From XYD12-FULL-36-8 sp964613805 (lineage in GTDB: Bacteria > Bacteroidota > Ignavibacteria > Ignavibacteriales > Ignavibacteriaceae), in the NCBI GenBank assembly GCA_964613805.1, contig CAZTJF010000008.1, forward strand, positions 82,335 to 146,334: 64,000 bases of DNA. The letters are read 5' to 3'. The position numbers and the translations under genes were made by a program. Below, piece by piece: positions 9,104-18,506 of the stretch. Numbering within the stretch: position 1 is the first letter of the stretch; every line of letters starts with the position of its first letter. The notes under the pieces were generated by a model. That model had not been told where the DNA came from, made no database searches, and saw nothing but the letters and a program-made list of their open reading frames with translations.

Positions 9104-11053
9104 TCAATATCTAAGTAGTTTTAATCTATAAAGTCTTCCATCTCCTAGAGAAATGCTGTCCGAAAAAGTCAACAAACCATTTTTATCTGTATAAACTTTT
9201 TCAATAGTACTGTCTATAAAATCTTTAATTTCATAATATGAATTTGGTTTAAGATTTTGAATGGTCAAATTAAATTTTGAAGTTGAGCTGTAATACCTAT
9301 TGACCAGCATAAAATATTTTGATTGATCATCACCCCAATCCTTGAAGAATCCGAGTTCAACAATACTTGTATCATTCGATTTTGCATCAGCTGCTTCAAT
9401 CATTTTTACAATGCTTGCATTTATGTTTTTACTCGAAATTAAATCTATACCTGCGATTTGGTGAGTTTGCCGTAAACGCTTAATTGTTTCACCAAACTCT
9501 CCTTTTAATCTTGGAGATAGAACGTCCTTGAAAAAATAGTATTTGTCAGTGAATATGTAACCGTCTTTTGTTGTATAGTTAACAAGTCCGGAATGCTTAG
9601 GATTATTGTTTTCGCCAAAATATCTGTAAAGGGAAAGTGACTTTGCTCCATACATCAAACCAAGATTTGCAGTGTAAAGAATCTCCTTTGGAGAAGGATC
9701 CTTATACAATCTCGCTCGATCATATCTTCCTACCTGTAAACTCAAACAAAATAACGAATCGTCTCTTTGAATAACCGAAAGTATAGTGTCGGTAAAAATG
9801 TCAATATTTTTTTTTCTAAAATCACCACCGAAGGGATTATCATCAGCAGTCAAAGGAGCATCAAAGATAGTATGATTATTTTGCCGTCTTATGTTTTTAA
9901 CTCTTTTCAAAAATTCTTTCCATTTTATCAACGGTTCGGCTCCCAGTTGACTATCGCCATATCTTCCATTCCAACTCGATGGGAAAGAAACCCATAACCT
10001 TCTTTTTCCACTGCTGACTTTGTTTAGAATGCTATCAACGATTCTTATTGGCTCATAATTGTCTATAGATTCCGGCTCATCAACAGGAAACCATCCAATT
10101 ACAACATCATCTATGTGAGTCGTAAAAGATTTACTATCCTGGTCTGCAATTCTATAGTGGTTTTGGGGATTAGTAATTTCGCGTCCTCTTTCATCAGATA
10201 TAATAATTTTATCCACGTATAACCTAATATTAGGATTTGCTTTCCAGATAATATTAAAATCCACAAATTGAGCCCAACCTGCTGAAGGAAAAAAATTAGA
10301 TTCTGGTTTCGGAGGATTAATTATCGTAAAGTCGTAATCAACATTTATTTCCTGCCAGCGATTTGGTCGCAGCTCATTAACAGTTATTGTTTTTTCTTTT
10401 ATAATTTCTTGACCAATAATACGACTCCATTTAATTGTAGAATTGATAATTTGAAAAATACAAACCGCATCAGTTGACTTTAATTCTTTTTGACTATTGA
10501 CAATTTCAAGTTTTAATTTAAGAGCAGCTCTATACTTAATTATTTCATTAAGATTGATCCCTCGGTAGCGTGCTTCCTGCCTGTATCCTGGTCCGGAAAT
10601 GAGGATTCCTTCTTTGGAATTTTTCTTTGTAACAATTCCAGTGATCTTATTTCCGACATAGTACAATTCACCTATATTTTTATTATAGGTTAAAGTTGTA
10701 GCTCCATTTTCGGGTTTTGTACCTTCTGCTTCCCAAACGGAATAACGTGCATCTGTATATTTAATTATATCATTATAATTTGGATCATAAATAGTTGTGT
10801 CTGCCTGGACTGGAATAACCTTTAACCCTCTTTTCTTAATTTCAAGTAATCTTTCTGTAGTTACATTAGAAGCAATCACGACATCAATCCCCATGTTCTT
10901 TATATAATCATATTGGTTTGCGCCCATATCATGTGGTGCAAACGAGATCAAAGGAATTCCATTAAAATCCTTGATAAAATCTTGTGAGTATATGCTGTGA
11001 TATTGCAATAGTAATAAATAGATAGTCAATGGGAAGATGACTTTTATCTTCAT
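9104..11053 (-). CDS. secreted TIM-barrel-like protein with inserted beta domain, possible glycosidase
   Basis: A 649-residue secreted protein (signal peptide to about residue 23, YSQ). Residues 30-110 look like the start of an alpha/beta barrel (IPLISFAPHDMG, DVVIASNVTTERLLEIKKRGLKVIPV). Residues about 150-290 are beta-rich, like a carbohydrate-binding jelly roll inserted in the barrel. The barrel then resumes at VVIGWFPVDEPES (residues 317-329); a DEP at the end of a strand is common in glycoside-hydrolase barrels. A small C-terminal beta domain ends the protein. I do not recognise a named family, and the enzymatic call is inference. It converges with the anti-sigma gene across a four-base gap, with no separate terminator. 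Confidence 0.6.
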   Translation of the reverse strand: MKIKVIFPLTIYLLLLQYHSIYSQDFIKDFNGIPLISFAPHDMGANQYDYIKNMGIDVVIASNVTTERLLEIKKRGLKVIPVQADTTIYDPNYNDIIKYTDARYSVWEAEGTKPENGATTLTYNKNIGELYYVGNKITGIVTKKNSKEGILISGPGYRQEARYRGINLNEIIKYRAALKLKLEIVNSQKELKSTDAVCIFQIINSTIKWSRIIGQEIIKEKTITVNELRPNRWQEINVDYDFTIINPPKPESNFFPSAGWAQFVDFNIIWKANPNIRLYVDKIIISDERGREITNPQNHYRIADQDSKSFTTHIDDVVIGWFPVDEPESIDNYEPIRIVDSILNKVSSGKRRLWVSFPSSWNGRYGDSQLGAEPLIKWKEFLKRVKNIRRQNNHTIFDAPLTADDNPFGGDFRKKNIDIFTDTILSVIQRDDSLFCLSLQVGRYDRARLYKDPSPKEILYTANLGLMYGAKSLSLYRYFGENNNPKHSGLVNYTTKDGYIFTDKYYFFKDVLSPRLKGEFGETIKRLRQTHQIAGIDLISSKNINASIVKMIEAADAKSNDTSIVELGFFKDWGDDQSKYFMLVNRYYSSTSKFNLTIQNLKPNSYYEIKDFIDSTIEKVYTDKNGLLTFSDSISLGDGRLYRLKLLRY

Positions 11054-11183
11054 GTAGAACCTTTCTTACGAAAATCCGTTAGAATTATAAATTTGGATTT
11101 ACTTATTTTTACGCTTATCAGGGTTATTAGCCGTTCATCTAACGTTTCTTTAAATGGATGAGCGAATAGTATATTTTCTAAGT

Positions 11184-11209
11184 GGAATTCATGCTATTCA
11201 GTGAATTCC
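11184..11209. promoter_or_regulatory. inverted repeat upstream of the partner-switching operon
   Basis: GGAATTC at 11184-11190 and GAATTCC at 11203-11209 form a perfect 7-bp inverted repeat, centred about 60 bases before the first phosphatase gene. Its size and spacing would suit a dimeric regulator, but nothing else supports that role. Confidence 0.25.
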
Positions 11210-11258
11210 TATAGTATAGATATAAATCAGCATTTATTGATTGCTAAAAACAAGTGTA

Positions 11259-13340
11259 ATGTTAAGAAATATTTCAACAGAAAATCTAATAAAAAATTTA
11301 AAAATACAATTATTGGTTGCTATTGCAGCGGTATTGTTTGTTTTGAAATTAACATTGTCACCTATTGAATCTTTAGGATTAACTCTCTTAAATGAATTTT
11401 TAGTAATTGCGGGGATTATTCTTCTCGTTTATTCAATCAGCGAGTTTATTGGAACCGGAAAGTTTAATTTACTTTCGCTTGTTATGAATCTCGGAATTCT
11501 TAATGCGATAATGTTCTTTTTCATAACATTTTCAGATTCAATTTTGAATTTGTTTTATGATAATCTTAGTGATAAAATTAAGAATCCCGATTTAGTTTAT
11601 ACAATTATATCCTTCTTTTATGTTTCTATCTTCATCAGTTCATTATGCTACATCTTTCTGACGTTTAAGCAATTTTATTTTAGCAGACAAAAGCATGAAA
11701 AGAGTATTTACTTTAGTACAATGACGATATTTTTTCTGCTTTCCATTGGTACTGCCTTTTTAGATAACTTTTCCGGTTTATCATACATAAATAATACGTT
11801 TATGATCATTTCGATCATTTTAATCGGAATAAATTCACTTCGGATTTCGTGGATTGCATTCTTATCAAAAAAGGAAAAAGTTTTACTGTTAATCCTTTCA
11901 GTTGTGATTTTAACTTTATTTATTCTTAATCTCATCAAAAGCGGTAATGACACAACTCACTATAAAATATTATTTGGTTTCTCTCCTGCGCTAAATAACT
12001 TTCTGCACCTGATGATGATATATGGAATTGGATATTTTAGCATTCTATTCTTCACAACTTTGTTTCATATTCCTACGGCAGAAGCTTATGACCGCAAAGC
12101 GAAGGAAGTATCTTCGCTTCAATATTTTAGCAGGTTAATTACTCAAGTTTTAGATTTTAACGATTTGGCAGAAACAATTACTGATATTGCAATCAAAGTT
12201 TGTAATGCCGATGGGACTTGGATTGCCTTAAAGGAGGGGAATGCAAGTAAAATCATTGCAAACAAAAATGTTGGTTTGGTTGATGCCGGTACTTTAACAG
12301 AATATATATTGAAAGATTTAAACGCATCTTCAGATAAAAATGAAAAGGCGATTTACCGTTTAAGTGTAATTAGAGATATTCCTGAGCTATCGGAAAAATA
12401 TTCCAGCTTAGCTGTTTCTGTACTGCGTGTACACACCGAAATTAAAGGATACCTTTTTGCACTAAAAAAAGGTGATTCTATATTTGATGATGATGATAGG
12501 AGTGCGCTAAACACCTTTGCTGATTATGCTTCTGTGTCCATGGAAAATGCCAAGCTCCTTGAAGAGTCAATAGAGAAAGAACGGCTTGAAAAAGAGTTGG
12601 ATGTTGCTCGTGAAATTCAAAGAAAGATATTGCCGAGCAAAAATCCCGAATATGCAGATTTAGATATTTCTGCTACATTTATTCCTGCTTTTGAGGTTGG
12701 CGGAGATTACTATGATTTTTTTGAGATAACAGAAAGCAAGCTCGGTTTTGTAATCGCAGATGTTTCTGGCAAAGGCATATCAGCAGCATTCATAATGGCT
12801 GAAGTCAAAGGAATTTTCGAATCGCTCTCCCAAACTTCATTATCGCCGAAAGAAATTCTTATAAATGTAAACCATATTTTAAAAAGAACGTTGGACAGCA
12901 AAAGTTTTGTAAGTGCGGCTTATGGTTTGTTAGATCTTAAAGAAGGTAAAATGTTTTTAGCTCGTGCCGGTCATTGCCCAATTTTACTTCTTCGTAATGG
13001 AGTAACACGAGATATTAGACCATCCGGCTTAGGCTTGGGATTGAACTATACACCATATTTTGCTTCGACTCTTGAAGAAATAAAACTAGACCTAAAAGAG
13101 AATGATGTGCTGATATTATTTACGGATGGCATTACTGAAGCTAAAGATGCACACAAAGAAGATTTTGGTGAAGTTAATTTTGAAAAAATATTGATTGAAA
13201 ATTGTCATCGTTCTGCTGAGGAAATCTCGAATGAAGTTATTAAAGGAGTAACCCTATTTTCCCAAGATACAACACAGCATGATGATATTACTTTAGTTAT
13301 TTTTAAGTTTAAACAAAAGTTTAATTTAATTGGAGAATAA
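11259..13340 (+). CDS. membrane GAF-SpoIIE PP2C-type serine phosphatase
   Basis: About eight hydrophobic helices fill the first 260 residues. A GAF sensor domain (about 285-440) follows, then a helical linker (LEKELDVAREIQRKILPS), then a SpoIIE/RsbU PP2C phosphatase domain. The metal-binding residues are visible in GGDYYDFF, ADVSGKG and the terminal HDDITLVIF. The expected role is to dephosphorylate the STAS protein encoded next door in response to a membrane or cytoplasmic signal. The frame can be read from a TTG at 11241, but the ATG at 11259 is chosen (693 aa). It is first of five genes with gaps of 4 bases or less. Confidence 0.87.
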   Translation: MLRNISTENLIKNLKIQLLVAIAAVLFVLKLTLSPIESLGLTLLNEFLVIAGIILLVYSISEFIGTGKFNLLSLVMNLGILNAIMFFFITFSDSILNLFYDNLSDKIKNPDLVYTIISFFYVSIFISSLCYIFLTFKQFYFSRQKHEKSIYFSTMTIFFLLSIGTAFLDNFSGLSYINNTFMIISIILIGINSLRISWIAFLSKKEKVLLLILSVVILTLFILNLIKSGNDTTHYKILFGFSPALNNFLHLMMIYGIGYFSILFFTTLFHIPTAEAYDRKAKEVSSLQYFSRLITQVLDFNDLAETITDIAIKVCNADGTWIALKEGNASKIIANKNVGLVDAGTLTEYILKDLNASSDKNEKAIYRLSVIRDIPELSEKYSSLAVSVLRVHTEIKGYLFALKKGDSIFDDDDRSALNTFADYASVSMENAKLLEESIEKERLEKELDVAREIQRKILPSKNPEYADLDISATFIPAFEVGGDYYDFFEITESKLGFVIADVSGKGISAAFIMAEVKGIFESLSQTSLSPKEILINVNHILKRTLDSKSFVSAAYGLLDLKEGKMFLARAGHCPILLLRNGVTRDIRPSGLGLGLNYTPYFASTLEEIKLDLKENDVLILFTDGITEAKDAHKEDFGEVNFEKILIENCHRSAEEISNEVIKGVTLFSQDTTQHDDITLVIFKFKQKFNLIGE

Positions 13341-13342
13341 GA

Positions 13343-13696
13343 ATGGCAGAATTTAACACCTCGATCAAAGACCAGGGCAAGGTGAACGTTGTCTATCTAA
13401 AAGGTTTTTTAGATGCGCACACGGCACCATCGCTTGAAAATACATTTTCAGGTCTTGTTGATAAAGGAAAATATCACCTTGTGGTGAACTTTAAAGAATT
13501 GAATTACATAAGCAGTGCGGGCTTAGGTGTGTTTATGGCTTTTATTGAAAAAATAAGAGAGAATGGAGGCGACATTAAACTTGCAAGTATGAGCGATAAA
13601 GTTTTTAACATATTTGATTTGCTTGGCTTCCCACTGCTTTACGAAATATTTAAAACAGAAGAAGAAGCGGTTCAAAAATTTAACGAAATAAAATAA
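13343..13696 (+). CDS. STAS-domain anti-anti-sigma factor (RsbV-like)
   Basis: A 117-residue STAS domain with the phosphorylation loop YISSAGLGVF (Ser57 expected as the target). GGAG lies eight bases before its ATG, and only two bases separate it from the phosphatase gene upstream. One base separates it from the kinase gene downstream. The gene order phosphatase, STAS protein, kinase makes it the central switch component: phosphorylated by the kinase, dephosphorylated by the PP2C enzymes. Confidence 0.92.
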   Translation: MAEFNTSIKDQGKVNVVYLKGFLDAHTAPSLENTFSGLVDKGKYHLVVNFKELNYISSAGLGVFMAFIEKIRENGGDIKLASMSDKVFNIFDLLGFPLLYEIFKTEEEAVQKFNEIK

Positions 13697-13697
13697 A

Positions 13698-14144
13698 TTG
13701 AGCACCGATAAAACGAAATCGAAAGAAAAAGAGCTTCTAATTAACAGCCGTACAGAGAACTTAACATCAGTTCGTGAATTCATAAGTTCGGCTGTTGAAG
13801 AAGTTAAAACTCCCCAGGATGTAGCTGGCGATGTTGTGCTTGCCGTTGATGAAGCTTGCACTAATATCATCAAGCATGCTTACAAATTTTCTCCTGATGG
13901 TGAAATAAAAATTAAACTCAAATATTCCGATCAAAAAATTATTGTTGAAATAACCGATCATGGCGCTCCATTTTCGCCTAATGCTGTGCCGACTCCCGAT
14001 TTGAAAAAATATTTTGAGGAAAAGCGGGTTGGCGGCTTGGGAATGTATTTGATGAAATCTTTGATGGATGATGTACATTATAAATCTGTTCCGGGAAAAT
14101 ATAACAAGGTCTTTTTAACGAAAAAATTAAACTCTTCTCTTTAA
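13698..14144 (+). CDS. RsbW-like serine kinase / anti-sigma-type switch protein
   Basis: A 148-residue GHKL-fold ATPase of the RsbW/SpoIIAB type. The N box DEACTNIIKHAY (Asn56), a G1-like TDHGAPF and the lid/G2 motif VGGLGMYLMKSLMD are all present. It starts at TTG 13698, one base after the STAS stop codon; no in-frame ATG gives a complete domain, so translation is probably coupled. Such kinases phosphorylate the STAS partner and bind either a sigma factor or another effector. No sigma-B type factor is encoded nearby, so the downstream target is open. Confidence 0.9.
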   Translation: MSTDKTKSKEKELLINSRTENLTSVREFISSAVEEVKTPQDVAGDVVLAVDEACTNIIKHAYKFSPDGEIKIKLKYSDQKIIVEITDHGAPFSPNAVPTPDLKKYFEEKRVGGLGMYLMKSLMDDVHYKSVPGKYNKVFLTKKLNSSL

Positions 14145-14145
14145 T

Positions 14146-15822
14146 ATGAATGAATCAGAAGATCTTAAGGTAAAAAGGAATTTAAAAGCTCTTGTTGAAT
14201 TAAGCAGAGTAATAAATTCAAGTCTTGATCTTGAATTCATTCTGAATAATCTTTTACTTACATGCATGGGAAAATTCCTCGCAACCAAGGGATTCATTGC
14301 CTTAAACGAAAATAATTCCCTTAAACCAAAAGCTCAGAAAGGAATTACTGCAGAGCAATTTCAAAACTTTCCAAAAGTAAAAAACAAAACCGAACTGCAA
14401 AGTGATGAATTTAAAAATTACATGGCATCATTGAATATTTTAACGTTTGATGAAATTTGTTCTTCTCAGCAGTACCTTGGTATTATTGCTTTAGGGGAAA
14501 AGTTGAACAAAAGCCCATACTCCGAAGACGATTTAGATTTTTTACGTACAATAACCAATGTTGCTTCTACTGCCATTCAAAATTCTCTGATGCTGACTGA
14601 ACTTAAAAAAACAAACCGAATTCTTGATTCAAGAATTAGCCGCTTAAATTCATTGTTTGAATTGAGTAAAGAGTTTGGTTTGTTTTCTGAATCAACCAAA
14701 GTTGCACGTCTTTTAGTTTACTCTGTTATCGGTCAATTTCTTGTACAAAAATTTGCAGTTGTATCATTTGAAGGCAAAGACTTAAAGATTTTAGAATCCA
14801 AGTTTCCACAAGATGAATTCCTAACTGAACTAAAGAATTATAATCCTAAACTCATAACAAATTCAATCACTAAAGAAGAAATCGAAAAAGATTATAGTGA
14901 GCTGCAAATATTTGGTATTGAGCTAATTGTACCAATGCAGCTTCAAGGTGAAACAAAAGGATTAATTCTTTTGGGGAAGAGAGCTAGTGAAATAGATTAC
15001 TCCGAAGATGACATTGAATATATTTATTCGGTTGGAAGCTTAGCAATCGTTTCAATTGAGAATCAGAGGTTATTTAAAGAAGCACTTGAAAAGCAAAAGC
15101 TTGAGGAAGATTTAGAAATTGCAAGAGATATTCAGCGAAATCTTTTGCCGCATAAAATTCCGCAATTCAGCAATTTTGATGTGGTGGCAAACACAGTGTT
15201 CTCAAAGCAAGTTGGCGGTGATTATTATGATGTCATCACTTTAGATAATAACAATTTTTGTGTGGCAATTGCTGATGTATCTGGCAAAGGTGTTTCAGCA
15301 GCTTTGATGATGGCTAATCTTCAAGCATTCTTAAAAACCATTTGCAAGCAAGGCATGCAGATTGACGAAGCAACTGGTTTAATTAATGACCTGATTACAG
15401 AGAATACAACTGAAGGAAAGTTCATTACATTTTTCTGGGCAGTGATTGATAATGACAAGAAACAAATGCTATATGTTAATGCTGGTCACAATCCTCCTTT
15501 GCTAATTAGAAAAGGCAAAATTATAAAATTGGATAAGGGCGGAATTATTCTCGGCGTAATGAAAACGATGATTCCTTATTTATCCGAAAAGTTACAACTT
15601 GAAAAAGACGATATGATAATTCTTTTCACCGATGGTGTATCCGAAGCAATGAATCAAAGCGGAGAGGAATTTTCTGATGAGAGATTGGAAAAATTAAGTT
15701 TAAGTTTAGTAGAAAAGTCAGCAGCAGAAATCTCCAGTGCTATACAAAATGAGGTTAGTAAGTTTGCTTTCGGTACAGTTCAATCAGATGATATTACATT
15801 AATAGTTATAAAAGTTAAATGA
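14146..15822 (+). CDS. soluble GAF-GAF-SpoIIE PP2C-type serine phosphatase
   Basis: A 558-residue protein without membrane helices. Two GAF-like sensor modules (about 10-150 and 165-310) precede the coiled linker LEEDLEIARDIQRNLLPHK and a SpoIIE phosphatase domain. The metal residues are in VGGDYYDVI, IADVSGKGVSAAL and SDDITLIVIK. It starts one base after the kinase stop and overlaps the next gene by ATGA. It is probably a second input branch acting on the same STAS switch protein. Confidence 0.9.
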   Translation: MNESEDLKVKRNLKALVELSRVINSSLDLEFILNNLLLTCMGKFLATKGFIALNENNSLKPKAQKGITAEQFQNFPKVKNKTELQSDEFKNYMASLNILTFDEICSSQQYLGIIALGEKLNKSPYSEDDLDFLRTITNVASTAIQNSLMLTELKKTNRILDSRISRLNSLFELSKEFGLFSESTKVARLLVYSVIGQFLVQKFAVVSFEGKDLKILESKFPQDEFLTELKNYNPKLITNSITKEEIEKDYSELQIFGIELIVPMQLQGETKGLILLGKRASEIDYSEDDIEYIYSVGSLAIVSIENQRLFKEALEKQKLEEDLEIARDIQRNLLPHKIPQFSNFDVVANTVFSKQVGGDYYDVITLDNNNFCVAIADVSGKGVSAALMMANLQAFLKTICKQGMQIDEATGLINDLITENTTEGKFITFFWAVIDNDKKQMLYVNAGHNPPLLIRKGKIIKLDKGGIILGVMKTMIPYLSEKLQLEKDDMIILFTDGVSEAMNQSGEEFSDERLEKLSLSLVEKSAAEISSAIQNEVSKFAFGTVQSDDITLIVIKVK

Positions 15823-18362
15823 TACAAAACATAAAAAACTTTTTTGAGAAAAATCAGAAGGGAGCAATTATTATTTCCTTCATACTATTGTTTTGTATAG
15901 GACTTGTTAATTTCTCATTCATATTTGTCGTAAATGCGACCTCAAACGATGAATGCCTGTGGATACCAAATAAGGCAAGTAAAGACAGCGTTATAATTCT
16001 GTTTGATAAAGTTAAGGTAGATGGCGTTACGTGGAAAGCCGGAATACGCGACGGAGATCAACTCATTGCAATCAATAAAACTAAAATTACCGATATTTAT
16101 GTTGCTCAAAGAATATTAAATGTATTAAAAAAAGGAGATTACGCAAACTACACAATAAAAAAAGGTGAAAAGCTTATAGAAACAAAAGTTGAGATCAAGA
16201 AACTAATCAAGATGGATCAATTCGCTTTTATGCTGATGGCTCAAATTTGGCTGATTATCGGATTCATCGTTTTAATGGCTCGCCCTGGTGGTTATATTCA
16301 AAGATTATTTTATAAGATTAGTGCGGCATTTATAGTTCTATTTACTTCGGTTTACTTTACGGGATTAGGAACTGAAATTCCACAATCATATTTCTATATA
16401 TTAGATCATGTTTGGACCATCGGGGGATTTTATTCCTCATTTCTTATTCTAAGGTTCTTTTGGAGCTTCCCGCAGCCGTTTAAATTCGCTGAAAAAAAAT
16501 GGGTTAAAATATTATTACAACTCGCCCCTGTCATTTTGATTATCACTACTTACATTGTGCGACTTATTTTTGTTTATCCTTATGCGGGTTTTAATAATGT
16601 TTCTCTGGGAATAATTATTGTGAATAATATTCTGATATTTATTGCGCTTGTAACTGGATTAGTTTCTTTGTTTATCAACTACTTCCGAATCAAAGACAAA
16701 GCTCAGCGTAAACCGATCTATATTATTCTTGTTGCGTACACTTTAGGAGTTGCAAGTTTACTTTATACAAATTTTATTGCGCCAGCAATTTCGGACACAA
16801 TCTTCAATTCTCCCGAGTATTATACTCCAATAATTCTTATTGCTTTTTTACCAATAGCTTTTGGCTATTCGATTTTCAGATATCAATTAATGGATGTGAG
16901 TATAGTAATCAAGAATACAATAATTTACGGTGCGGCAACTTTGACAATCGCAGGAGCATACTTTTTGGTAATTTATCTTTTAGGACAGGGAATCAGTCAA
17001 GCAATCGGAACCCAATATCAAGGAATAATCGCAGGCATAATATTTATAATCTTTGCTTTAGTATTCCAATCAACTAAGGATAAATTCCAAAATTTTCTCA
17101 CCGCAAAATTTTATCCCGAACAATTTGCATATCAAAAAATACTTGTGAAGTTCAGCAACGATGTTTCAAGCATGGTTGGCTTAGAAAATATTCTTGATAA
17201 AACCCATGAAACATTTACAAATGCACTAATGATTAACAACTTCGGAATTTTGGTACGAGGCAATCACAATGGTGATTTGGTGCCAGTAAGAAGCAAAGGA
17301 ATTAAAGTTGAAAATTTAACAATCAACCATTCATCCATTCAATCATTCATTGAGCAGAAGAAGTCGTTGTCAAAGACACCAGCTATCGAGCGAGAAGAGT
17401 TCTCCTCAGTATGTGGAGAACGGAGCCAGCAGTTAGTAGAAAACGATATTTACACAATAGTTCCAATGCTTGTTAAATCAAAGCTTGTTGGTTTACTTTT
17501 GTTCGGATTGAAACATTCAGGCGCCCAATTTTCACATGAAGACTTAGAGTTGCTTAATGCTGTTGCAAATCAAGCCGCCGTATCAATTGAAAATGCCCGG
17601 CTGTATGAATCTGAAAAGCAAAAACTTTCAATTGAAAGAGACCTTGATCTTGCAAGAAAGATTCAACAAGGATTGCTTCCGAGCTGCATACCAAATGTAA
17701 ATAAGTTAGACATTTGCGGACAAATGATTCCTGCAATGCAAGTCGGCGGAGATTATTATGATCTTATAAAAATTTCCGATTCAAAAATATTTGTTGTGGT
17801 TGGTGATGTTTCGGGCAAAGGTCTTTCTGCATCGTTGTACATGGCTAAATTGCAAACAATGATTCAGCTTGCATGTACGGCCGATAAAACCCCCAAACAA
17901 ATTCTGGTTGATATAAATAAACGGCTTTATGAATCGCTTGAGCGAAGCTGGTTTGTAACAATGACTCTCGCATTTTTTGACAGCAGTACAAATACTGTAA
18001 GATTTTGCCGTGCTGGACATATGCCTCTGATTACAGCCAATAACGGAACTATCAGGGCATATAAAACTCAAGGTATTGGTGTTGGACTTGAAAGCGGAGT
18101 TATTTTTGAAAGCAGTTTGGTTGAAGAAGAAGTCAGTTTTACTAATGGACAAATCTTTGCCTTCTTTTCCGATGGAATCACAGAAGCAATGAATGAATCG
18201 AATGATCTCTTTGGTGAAGATAAACTTTCCGAGTTGTTAAAAAACAAATCAAACAAGACCTCCAATGAAGTGATGGATGAAATCTGGGAATCAATTGTCA
18301 GATTTCGAGGACAAGCCGAACAAAGCGACGATATGACAATGGTTCTGGTAAAGGTGATTTAA
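15819..18362 (+). CDS. PDZ/multi-membrane GAF-SpoIIE PP2C-type serine phosphatase
   Basis: An 847-residue three-part sensor phosphatase. One membrane helix (about 16-38) leads to an extracytoplasmic PDZ-like domain (about 45-130; VTWKAGIRDGDQLIAINKTKI is the typical PDZ core). About seven more helices follow (130-410), then a GAF domain (about 430-590) and a SpoIIE phosphatase domain with VGGDYYDLI, VGDVSGKG and SDDMTMVLVK. The PDZ domain suggests that an exported protein or peptide terminus could be sensed (inference). It ends the operon. No clear terminator follows. Confidence 0.88.
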   Translation: MIQNIKNFFEKNQKGAIIISFILLFCIGLVNFSFIFVVNATSNDECLWIPNKASKDSVIILFDKVKVDGVTWKAGIRDGDQLIAINKTKITDIYVAQRILNVLKKGDYANYTIKKGEKLIETKVEIKKLIKMDQFAFMLMAQIWLIIGFIVLMARPGGYIQRLFYKISAAFIVLFTSVYFTGLGTEIPQSYFYILDHVWTIGGFYSSFLILRFFWSFPQPFKFAEKKWVKILLQLAPVILIITTYIVRLIFVYPYAGFNNVSLGIIIVNNILIFIALVTGLVSLFINYFRIKDKAQRKPIYIILVAYTLGVASLLYTNFIAPAISDTIFNSPEYYTPIILIAFLPIAFGYSIFRYQLMDVSIVIKNTIIYGAATLTIAGAYFLVIYLLGQGISQAIGTQYQGIIAGIIFIIFALVFQSTKDKFQNFLTAKFYPEQFAYQKILVKFSNDVSSMVGLENILDKTHETFTNALMINNFGILVRGNHNGDLVPVRSKGIKVENLTINHSSIQSFIEQKKSLSKTPAIEREEFSSVCGERSQQLVENDIYTIVPMLVKSKLVGLLLFGLKHSGAQFSHEDLELLNAVANQAAVSIENARLYESEKQKLSIERDLDLARKIQQGLLPSCIPNVNKLDICGQMIPAMQVGGDYYDLIKISDSKIFVVVGDVSGKGLSASLYMAKLQTMIQLACTADKTPKQILVDINKRLYESLERSWFVTMTLAFFDSSTNTVRFCRAGHMPLITANNGTIRAYKTQGIGVGLESGVIFESSLVEEEVSFTNGQIFAFFSDGITEAMNESNDLFGEDKLSELLKNKSNKTSNEVMDEIWESIVRFRGQAEQSDDMTMVLVKVI

Positions 18363-18455
18363 GAATATACAATCAGGTCTTTACAACCCCACTTTTTCCT
18401 CTAAACCTCTGCCAATCATTTCTATTTGCAGTAAAACAGACCCATGAATCAATCT

Positions 18456-18482
18456 CAAGGTAAATTTATTATATTTACCTTG
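18456..18482. promoter_or_regulatory. perfect palindrome upstream of abiEi, probable autoregulatory operator
   Basis: CAAGGTAAAT (18456-18465) and ATTTACCTTG (18473-18482) are perfect 10-bp inverted repeats around a 7-base AT spacer, ending 24 bases before the AbiEi start. AbiEi antitoxins of the type IV AbiE systems are known to repress their own promoter by binding inverted repeats, so this is the expected place and form of the operator. Binding is inferred. Confidence 0.6.
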
Positions 18483-18506
18483 TAAACGATTCAAATTGTT
18501 TTAAAA

